Below, piece by piece: positions 58,157 through 64,000 of a stretch of DNA of 64,000 bases. Origin of the DNA: Flavobacterium salmonis (lineage in GTDB: Bacteria > Bacteroidota > Bacteroidia > Flavobacteriales > Flavobacteriaceae); NCBI RefSeq assembly GCF_903819435.1, contig NZ_CAIJDP010000060.1, positions 248,001 to 312,000 of the forward strand. Reading direction: 5' to 3'. Under the pieces are notes generated by a model. The model did not search any database. It worked only from the letters and a program-made list of their open reading frames with translations, and was not told the DNA's origin. A program made the position numbers and the translations under genes. Each line of letters starts with the position of its first letter. The first letter of the stretch is position 1.

Positions 58157-58216
58157 ATTTTAGAATTAAATTCGGAATCAAATTTAACAATAAAAATATT
58201 AAAAAATTACACAGAA

Positions 58217-59194
58217 TTATTTCTTTCTCTCAATAACGTAATTCACCATTAAGGTAAGCGCTGCTTTGAATTCAGAATCCGGGCAGTTTTCTAAAAGAGA
58301 AAGTGCTTCCTGCTGAAACTGCACCATTTTGTTTTCGGCATAAGCCAAACCATTATTGTTTTTTACAAAGGCAATAACTTCTTTAACGCGCTTTTTGTCT
58401 TTGTTATGGTTTTTGATGGAGTTTATCAGCCACTTTTTTTCCTGCGGGGTACAGGTATTTAAAACGTGAATTAAAGGCAAGGTCATTTTTTGCTCTTTAA
58501 TATCGATTCCGGTTGGCTTTCCAATGGCTTCTTCACTGTAATCAAATAAATCGTCTTTGATTTGAAATGCCATTCCGATAAGTTCGCCAAATTTGCGCAT
58601 GTTCTCAACCTGAATATCGTCTTCAATTACCGATTTAGCACCAAGCGCACAACAAGCTGCAATAAGTGTAGCGGTTTTCTTTCTGATGATTTCATAGTAA
58701 ACATCTTCCGTAATATCGAGTCTTCGTGCTTTTTCAATCTGAAGTAATTCGCCTTCACTCATTTCGCGAACGGCTACCGAAATAATTTTCAAAAGGTCAA
58801 AATCGCCATTGTCGATGGAAAGCAGTAATCCTTTTGAAAGTAAATAATCCCCAACCAAAACTGCAATTTTATTTTTCCAAAGTGCATTGATAGAAAAAAA
58901 TCCACGGCGGCGATTACTGTCATCTACCACATCATCATGCACTAAAGTAGCAGTGTGAATCAGCTCAATTACCGAAGCTCCACGATACGTTCTCTCATTT
59001 ACAACACCCCCAGAAACCATTTTTGCGGTTAAAAAAACAAACATCGGACGCATTTGTTTTCCTTTTCTATTTACAATATAATAGGTAATGCGGTTGAGCA
59101 AGGCAACCTTTGAAGTCATCGATTCATAGAACTTTTTTTCGAAAAGTTCCATTTCATTAAAAATAGGCTGCTTTATTTGAGAAGTAATATTCAT
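58217..59194 (-). CDS. polyprenyl diphosphate synthase
   Basis: A 325-residue trans-prenyltransferase. The first Asp-rich motif is HDDVVDDSNRRRG (Asp87, 88, 91) and the second is FQIKDDLFDY. It condenses isopentenyl diphosphate into a long-chain prenyl diphosphate, probably the menaquinone side chain (octaprenyl/IspB-like). The product length cannot be read with certainty. I chose the ATG at 59194, since a TATATTTG box lies directly upstream and the longer reading frame from 59323 would overlap rlmN. Confidence 0.93.
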   Translation of the reverse strand: MNITSQIKQPIFNEMELFEKKFYESMTSKVALLNRITYYIVNRKGKQMRPMFVFLTAKMVSGGVVNERTYRGASVIELIHTATLVHDDVVDDSNRRRGFFSINALWKNKIAVLVGDYLLSKGLLLSIDNGDFDLLKIISVAVREMSEGELLQIEKARRLDITEDVYYEIIRKKTATLIAACCALGAKSVIEDDIQVENMRKFGELIGMAFQIKDDLFDYSEEAIGKPTGIDIKEQKMTLPLIHVLNTCTPQEKKWLINSIKNHNKDKKRVKEVIAFVKNNNGLAYAENKMVQFQQEALSLLENCPDSEFKAALTLMVNYVIERKK

Positions 59195-59202
59195 TTCGTT
59201 TT

Positions 59203-59210
59203 CAAATATA
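59203..59210 (-). promoter_or_regulatory. -7 box of the polyprenyl synthase gene
   Basis: TATATTTG on the minus strand matches TANNTTTG and ends 8 bp before the ATG at 59194, so the leader would be very short. No -33 TTG at normal spacing. Confidence 0.4.
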
Positions 59211-59270
59211 CTACTTTGAAAATAAATCTGGCACTTGAAAACTACTTTTGGAAGTAAATTTATATAACAT

Positions 59271-60314
59271 TTAACCTTCTTTATTTGCCAATTGTCCGCA
59301 AGCAGCATCAATATCTTTTCCACGGCTGCGGCGTACTTTTACCACTACTCCAATATTCTCCAATGCTTTAATATACGCCATGATTGATTCTTCTGAAGCC
59401 TGCTGAAATTCACCATCATCAATTGGGTTGTATTCTATTAAATTTACTTTGCAGGGTACATATTTGCAAAACTTAACCAAGGCATCAACTGAAGCTTTAT
59501 CATCGTTGATTCCTTTCCAGACCACATACTCGTATGAGATTTTGCTTTTAGTTTTTCTGTACCAGTATTCCAACGCTTCACGCAGGTCTTTTAATGGAAA
59601 GTTTTGACTAAAAGGCATAATTCGCGCACGAATTTCATCAATCGCAGAATGCAGGGAAACCGCTAATTTGAATTTCACATCATCATCGGCCATTTTTTTA
59701 ATCATTTTTGGGATTCCTGAAGTTGAAACCATAATACGTTTTGGCGACATTCCTAAACCTTCTGTAGAGGTAATCATATCAATAGCCTTAATTACATTGT
59801 TATAATTCATTAAAGGCTCCCCCATTCCCATAAAAACAATATTCGAAAGCGGATGATTATGATACAGACGGCTTTCTTTATCGATTGCCAGAACCTGATC
59901 GTAAATTTCGCCCGGTTCCAGATTTCGCATACGTTTTAATCGTGCAGTTGCGCAAAAGTTGCAATCCAGACTGCAGCCTACCTGACTGGAAACACAAGCA
60001 GTTGTTCTGGTTTCGGTAGGAATCAAAACTGATTCTACTACCAAACCATCATGCAGCCGAACAGCATTTTTTACAGTTCCATCACTGCTTCGCTGCATCG
60101 TATGAACCTCAATATGATTGATTACAAAATTATTTTCAAGCATCGCCCTTGTAGGTTTTGCTACATTGGTCATATCATCAAAACTATGTGCTCCTTTGCT
60201 CCATAACCATTCATAAACCTGATTCCCGCGAAAAGCTTTGTCATTATTAGCGACAAAAAACTCACGCAACTGATCTTTTGATAAGGCTCTTATGTCTTTT
60301 TTCTCGATTTGCAT
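59271..60314 (-). CDS. rlmN: 23S rRNA/tRNA A2 methyltransferase RlmN
   Basis: A 347-residue radical SAM enzyme. The iron-sulfur cluster is bound by Cys114, Cys118 and Cys121 (GCSLDCNFCAT). Other conserved parts are FMGMGEPLMNY, MVSTSGIPKMI and the C-terminal catalytic Cys339 (DAACGQL). It C2-methylates A2503 of 23S rRNA and A37 of some tRNAs. The stop is 77 bp before the polyprenyl synthase start on the same strand. Confidence 0.97.
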   Translation of the reverse strand: MQIEKKDIRALSKDQLREFFVANNDKAFRGNQVYEWLWSKGAHSFDDMTNVAKPTRAMLENNFVINHIEVHTMQRSSDGTVKNAVRLHDGLVVESVLIPTETRTTACVSSQVGCSLDCNFCATARLKRMRNLEPGEIYDQVLAIDKESRLYHNHPLSNIVFMGMGEPLMNYNNVIKAIDMITSTEGLGMSPKRIMVSTSGIPKMIKKMADDDVKFKLAVSLHSAIDEIRARIMPFSQNFPLKDLREALEYWYRKTKSKISYEYVVWKGINDDKASVDALVKFCKYVPCKVNLIEYNPIDDGEFQQASEESIMAYIKALENIGVVVKVRRSRGKDIDAACGQLANKEG

Positions 60315-60737
60315 GATGCAAATTTAATCACTTTTGTTCTTTTTAAATGCTTTTTTGAGTCATTCTTGCCGGTAAAGCCCAATTTTTAAAGTTATTTTAG
60401 GAAATTCTCAATTATTTTGTCCAAATAAAAGACTTTATATACCACATCCAAAATATTCAGACATCGCAATTAGCATCACCAACAAGTTGTTAAATTTCAA
60501 ACAGATACAAATTTCAAACCTTTTAATCAGAGCTCATTTTAGTAATAAAAGATTGTACCTACTATTATTATAGTCTTTTAAAACAATTTTATCTATGATT
60601 TTTATCATCAAATATGCTTTGTATTCACAATAAATTTGATACAAGAATTAAGGAGATGATTGTTGACATAAGATTTCATTAGACTATTAAAACATCATTC
60701 CCTTAATTAAATGATTAACAAAATAAATCAATAAAAA
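60315..60737. other. 423-bp divergent gap between rlmN and yceI
   Basis: Apart from the rlmN box, a TAAATTTG at 60631-60638 could serve yceI, about 100 bp from its ATG. The rest is AT-rich without a supported gene. Confidence 0.5.
60319..60326 (-). promoter_or_regulatory. -7 box almost touching the rlmN start
   Basis: TAAATTTG on the minus strand matches TANNTTTG and ends 4 bp before the ATG at 60314. If used, the transcript would be leaderless. Confidence 0.35.
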
Positions 60738-61334
60738 ATGAAAACTCTCAAATCTTTTTTTCTAACAGTTATCTGTTTAGGAATTACATTTTACACCAAT
60801 GCTCAAAAAAATTATACGGTAAATACAAAATCAAAATTTGAAGTCGCGGGTACTTCCACTGTTCACGATTGGGTAATGAAATCTACAGAAGGAACCGGCA
60901 CCGCGAATTTAACGGTTAAAGATTCTAAACTAACCGATATAAACAGTTTAACGATTATATTACCTGCAGAAAGTTTAAAAAGCGGCAAATCAAGTATGGA
61001 TGACGTGGCTTATGAAGCTTTAGACACAAAAGCACACAAAAACATTAAGTATGTTTTAAAATCTGCTGATAAAGTAAATGAAACCGTTTGGAATCTAACC
61101 GGTACTTATACCATTTCTGGTATCAGCAAAGAGTACAGAACGCAGGTAAACGTAACGGCTGTTAATGGGAATTTTGTTTTAAGAGGTTCTAACCAAATTA
61201 CTTTTGCTGATTTTGGAATATCTCCTCCAACGGCAGCACTTGGAGTTGTGAGAACAGGAAAAGATCTGACTATCCTTTTTAATATTACTTTAAATGATTA
61301 TACACAAAGTGAAAATGTCTTAGTAATTAAATAA
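60738..61334 (+). CDS. YceI-family periplasmic protein
   Basis: A 198-residue protein with a signal peptide ending near TNAQ (residue 22). The lipocalin-like YceI domain follows (YTVNTKSKFEVAGTSTVHDWVM, ..., NVTAVNGNFVLRGSNQITFADFG). Family members bind isoprenoid-like molecules in a barrel; the in vivo ligand is unknown here. A long hairpin follows 44 bp after the stop. Confidence 0.9.
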   Translation: MKTLKSFFLTVICLGITFYTNAQKNYTVNTKSKFEVAGTSTVHDWVMKSTEGTGTANLTVKDSKLTDINSLTIILPAESLKSGKSSMDDVAYEALDTKAHKNIKYVLKSADKVNETVWNLTGTYTISGISKEYRTQVNVTAVNGNFVLRGSNQITFADFGISPPTAALGVVRTGKDLTILFNITLNDYTQSENVLVIK

Positions 61335-61377
61335 ATCCTGATTGAAGTAAACTATATTTACTACTTTCAAAATGAAA

Positions 61378-61415
61378 GGAGTCGAAGGCTTTTTATCCAA
61401 AAAGGCTTTGACTCC
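61378..61415 (+). terminator. long hairpin after yceI
   Basis: The arms ggagtcgaaggcttttt and aaaaaggctttgactcc pair over 17 positions with one mismatch and one G-T, around a 4-base loop. Only four T follow, so termination is likely but not certain. Confidence 0.7.
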
Positions 61416-61416
61416 G

Positions 61417-61448
61417 TTTTGCTTTCCTGCTGTTTTGCTTTCCTGCTG
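61417..61448 (+). repeat. two perfect 16-bp tandem copies
   Basis: ttttgctttcctgctg occurs at 61417-61432 and 61433-61448 without a gap, followed by a partial third unit. Confidence 0.9.
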
Positions 61449-61521
61449 TTTTGAATTAGATACAGTCGTAAAAATATTTTTCTTTAAAAAAAATCAACAG
61501 CATACCTAAAAAAATAAATTT

Positions 61522-61537
61522 TGGCACGGGAATTGTC
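61522..61537 (+). promoter_or_regulatory. sigma-54 (RpoN) -24/-12 promoter
   Basis: tggcacgggaattgtc matches the consensus TGGCACGNNNNTTGC at every defined position except the last C of the -12 element (T here), with correct GG-to-GC spacing. Predicted transcription start is about 61548, 100 bp before the lipoprotein ATG. Confidence 0.6.
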
Positions 61538-61651
61538 TTGCACTCGATAGGAAAATAATCTTACAAAGAGCGCTTAATTTTAAAATTTGTACTTTTATTT
61601 TTTCAGCTTTATACCCTTTATATATTATCAATTTTAAAAAATTAAATTATC

Positions 61652-62005
61652 ATGAAAAAACAAATTTTAAGTTTAGCAGTTATCGCTTTGTTAGCATTCG
61701 GTGTTCAGTCTTGTGAAGACAAAAAAGCAACTAAACCTGAAGAGGAATTAACTCTTGGAAACAAAGTAGACTCATTAACAACAGATATTGAAGAAGTAAA
61801 AGACAGTGCTGTTGTAAAAGCAGAAAATGCAGCTGATAAAGCAAAAGCAGCTACTGAGGAAGCAAAAGAAAAAACCAAGGAAACGATAGAAGATGTAAAA
61901 GATGCTACTAAAAAAGGTGCTGAAAAAGTAGAAGCTGCTGCTAAAGCTGCTAAAGACGGAACAGTGAAAACTGCTAAAGAAGTAAATGAAGCCTTGAAAA
62001 AATAA
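61652..62005 (+). CDS. LEA-like helical lipoprotein
   Basis: A 117-residue protein with a lipoprotein signal ending in VQSC (lipidated Cys21). From about residue 50 on, it is a charged amphipathic helix with an Ala/Lys/Glu 11-residue rhythm (AADKAKAATEEAKEKTKE, KKGAEKVEAAAKAAKDG), like LEA group 3 or apolipoprotein-type repeats. Such proteins are usually stress-related. A good sigma-54-type promoter precedes it and a terminator follows, so it is a single-gene unit. Confidence 0.7.
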   Translation: MKKQILSLAVIALLAFGVQSCEDKKATKPEEELTLGNKVDSLTTDIEEVKDSAVVKAENAADKAKAATEEAKEKTKETIEDVKDATKKGAEKVEAAAKAAKDGTVKTAKEVNEALKK

Positions 62006-62026
62006 TTTCATCAGAATTCAACATTA

Positions 62027-62056
62027 AAACCATCCACTTTACGGATGGTTTTTTTA
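62027..62056 (+). terminator. terminator after the LEA-like gene
   Basis: A 9-bp perfect stem (aaaccatcc / ggatggttt) with a 7-base loop and a T-run. Confidence 0.9.
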
Positions 62057-62114
62057 TGACCAAAAGTGAGCTTATATTTTGTATTTTTACAGCCAAATTT
62101 GAATAGACTACGCA

Positions 62115-62756
62115 ATGCATTTTATCTCACAAGACTTAGAAGATTATATTGAACAGCATTCTGAAAACGAACCGGAATTGTTAGCGAAACTTAATAAAGA
62201 AACGTACCAGAAAATCCTTTTGCCAAGAATGTTAAGCGGGCATTTTCAGGGGCGTGTTTTAAGTATGTTGTCTAAATTGATCCGACCGGTGAATATTTTA
62301 GAAATTGGAACTTATACGGGTTATGCCGCTTTGTGTTTGTGTGAAGGAATGCAGGAAAACGGACAGCTTCATACCATTGACATCAAAGAAGAACTCATTG
62401 ATTTTCAGCGTAAATATTTTGATGCATCACCATGGGGTGCACAAATTTTTCAGCATTTGGGTGAAGCAATCGATATTATTCCGACTCTGGATGTAAAATT
62501 TGACTTGGTTTTTATTGATGCCGACAAAGAAAACTACATTAATTACTGGGAAATGATTGTTCCTAAAATGAATAAGGGCGGAATCATTTTGTCTGATAAT
62601 GTTTTATGGAGCGGAAAAATCCTGGAACCGGTACATCCAAATGATGTAAGCACCAAAATACTTTTAGAATATAATTTACTTTTGAAAAATGACCCAAGAG
62701 TAGAAACGGTTTTATTACCAATTCGCGATGGATTGACAGTCAGCAGGGTTTTGTAA
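62115..62756 (+). CDS. O-methyltransferase (class I, Methyltransf_3)
   Basis: A 213-residue SAM-dependent methyltransferase. The SAM loop is ILEIGTYTGYAALCL, the metal/catalytic part is DLVFIDADKENY with GGIILSDNVLWSGKI. This is the caffeoyl-CoA/catechol O-methyltransferase-like family, with a divalent metal bound by the two Asp-rich motifs. The substrate in bacteria is usually unknown. Confidence 0.92.
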   Translation: MHFISQDLEDYIEQHSENEPELLAKLNKETYQKILLPRMLSGHFQGRVLSMLSKLIRPVNILEIGTYTGYAALCLCEGMQENGQLHTIDIKEELIDFQRKYFDASPWGAQIFQHLGEAIDIIPTLDVKFDLVFIDADKENYINYWEMIVPKMNKGGIILSDNVLWSGKILEPVHPNDVSTKILLEYNLLLKNDPRVETVLLPIRDGLTVSRVL

Positions 62757-62825
62757 ATTTTAAGATTCTGAGACGCTAAGTTTCTAAGATTTTTTCGTAA
62801 TAAACGTGATATTTCAAAATTTAAA

Positions 62826-63548
62826 ATGAAGAATTTACATCAAATAAACACTGACGGATTTACAATTATTGATAATGTTTACAACGAAGAGGAAATTCAA
62901 AAAATAATTTCTTTAATTGAAAACACAACGGAAAATAATCCAGAAAATGATACTTTCAGAAAATCTCAGGATTTATTTGCTGTAAGGCAATTTCATAAAG
63001 AAATTCCTGAGACTTTACCTTTTATATTCAATCAAAAATTACAGAAAATTATAGAAACTGCTTTTGGAAAAGGCTATTTTATAACCAAATCCATTTATTT
63101 TGACAAACCCGAAAAATCGAACTGGTTTGTTGCCTACCATCAGGACCTGACTATTTCTGTCAATAAAAAAATTGAGGTTGAGAGTTTTGAAAACTGGACT
63201 GTAAAACAAAATCAGTTTGCGGTTCAGCCTCCTGCAGCAATTCTTGAAAATAATTTCACTATCAGAATTCACATTGACAAAACCACAAAAGATAATGGTG
63301 CTTTGAAAGTCATCAATAATTCACATTCAAAAGGAATTTTAAGAATTGAAAAGCTTGATTTCGAAAACGAAAAGGAAACTATCTGCGAAGTTGAAAAAGG
63401 TGGTATTATGATTATGAAACCTTTACTGTTTCATGCTTCAAACAAAACTACAAACAACGAACGAAGAAGAGTTATTCATATTGAATTCAGCAAGCAGGAA
63501 CTTTCTGATGGATTGGAATGGAGCGAGAAAACGGTTCTTTTGAACTAA
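62826..63548 (+). CDS. PhyH-like Fe(II)/2-oxoglutarate oxygenase
   Basis: A 240-residue protein with the iron triad His105-Gln-Asp107 (YHQDLTI) and His203 (LLFHASNKT), plus Arg214 (NERRRVIHIEF) for 2-oxoglutarate. The start NTDGFTIIDNVYNEEEIQKI is typical of phytanoyl-CoA-dioxygenase-like proteins. The substrate is unknown. It is unrelated in detail to the TauD-like enzyme at 27.2 kb. It follows the O-methyltransferase gene after 69 bp. Confidence 0.88.
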   Translation: MKNLHQINTDGFTIIDNVYNEEEIQKIISLIENTTENNPENDTFRKSQDLFAVRQFHKEIPETLPFIFNQKLQKIIETAFGKGYFITKSIYFDKPEKSNWFVAYHQDLTISVNKKIEVESFENWTVKQNQFAVQPPAAILENNFTIRIHIDKTTKDNGALKVINNSHSKGILRIEKLDFENEKETICEVEKGGIMIMKPLLFHASNKTTNNERRRVIHIEFSKQELSDGLEWSEKTVLLN

Positions 63549-63683
63549 TGTTTTCTTTTTGAATTATAATCCGAGAGTTTAGATTTGTTTTCTATTTCCT
63601 AATTCACGAAGATCTTGCGGTAAGTCAAATTTATAGAGAATATTTAAATGTTTGAATCATTCATCTATGTAAAAAAATAAATT

Positions 63684-64000
63684 TTGAATTGGATAATAAG
63701 AAATACAGAAAAATTATACTGCCACACAAACTTAAATGATCTTTTAAATTCATCATGGATAAACATTTCCGAATTTAATTGGGTGATGTCTGACTTAGAC
63801 ATTATAAATTTTTCAAAACAGCAATTACCAATTGATCTGGAAGATGATTATTCAATAATAACACCTGAAAATTTAAAAAAAATAGTTAAAACAGATTCTC
63901 AAATCATATGGGGTGTAATATCTGCCGTAAAAAAAACTGAAGAGCCAATATTTGATATAAAAAACCCTCCATTTGCAGAAGGAAATAATGATGTTTGGAT
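63684..64000 (+). CDS. unknown protein (3' partial)
   Basis: The frame is open from a TTG at 63684, just after an in-frame stop, to the window end (about 105 codons). An ATG at 63786 is an alternative start. The visible part (NWIIRNTEKLYCHTNLNDLLNSS, DLEDDYSIITPENLKKIV) is acidic and soluble, with no family I recognise. It could be one of the small single-copy proteins common next to accessory toxin/immunity genes, but nothing in view shows that. Confidence 0.5.
   Translation, partial: MNWIIRNTEKLYCHTNLNDLLNSSWINISEFNWVMSDLDIINFSKQQLPIDLEDDYSIITPENLKKIVKTDSQIIWGVISAVKKTEEPIFDIKNPPFAEGNNDVW

Larger units (their letters stand above)
61335..61651 (+). other. 317-bp gap: hairpin, short tandem repeat, sigma-54-type promoter
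   Basis: The parts listed separately (61378-61415, 61417-61448 and 61522-61537) account for the recognisable content. The ~100 bp before the next start is the probable leader of the lipoprotein mRNA. Confidence 0.6.

Noticed and set aside
59195..59323. Extended N-terminus of the polyprenyl synthase
   Set aside because: The extra 43 residues overlap rlmN, lack family similarity, and a promoter box sits in that stretch.

Overview
The window comes from a member of the Bacteroidota, most likely a Flavobacterium close to F. johnsoniae. The evidence is the AT-rich sequence, the gliding genes gldB and gldC, a Bacteroidota-style division and cell-wall cluster, DUF4494, LytTR two-component pairs, and promoter -7 boxes of the TANNTTTG type. 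No phage, transposase, CRISPR array or rRNA operon is visible.

Layout. 1-5.9 kb: the 3' part of a sigma-54 activator, lptE, a repeat-rich TPR-like protein, secG, then groES-groEL, with terminators after secG and groEL. 6-13.2 kb: a secreted protein with a TonB-plug-like end, a SulP anion transporter, a small HMA-like protein, and an outer-membrane barrel gene divergent from a LytS/LytTR pair. Direct repeats in that divergent gap look like a LytTR operator. 13.3-25.1 kb: mostly small envelope or unknown genes (DUF3754, DUF4494, Mpo1-like, DinB-like, DUF4870), a structured intergenic repeat, and a second LytTR system. 25.1-28.5 kb: an accessory patch with a decayed ECF sigma gene, a PlsC-type acyltransferase, and a two-gene module made of a TauD-like oxygenase and a small unknown protein. 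It ends at tRNA-Arg(TCG), and two older tRNA-3'-end-like scars lie inside it.

28.5-45.2 kb is one long minus-strand division and wall cluster: mraZ, rsmH, ftsL, ftsI, murE, mraY, murD, ftsW, murG, murC, ftsQ, ftsA, ftsZ, then a yqeY-like gene. The genes overlap or are closely spaced. A GTGGT direct-repeat array (MraZ box) sits upstream of mraZ and a clear terminator follows ftsZ. murF and ddl are not in the cluster.

45.6-64 kb: an alpha/beta hydrolase, engB, a lipoprotein, gldB-gldC, nadE, a NarL-type regulator, dnaG (whose zinc ligands are replaced), an ECF sigma/membrane partner/barrel operon, a LemA-DUF2207 operon, a polyprenyl synthase, rlmN, yceI, an LEA-like lipoprotein behind a sigma-54-type promoter, an O-methyltransferase, a PhyH-like oxygenase, and the 5' part of an unknown gene. 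Most of the window is core genome. The candidates for undescribed biology are the oxygenase module at 27.2-28.2 kb, the LytTR-linked barrel, and the sigma-54-driven lipoprotein.
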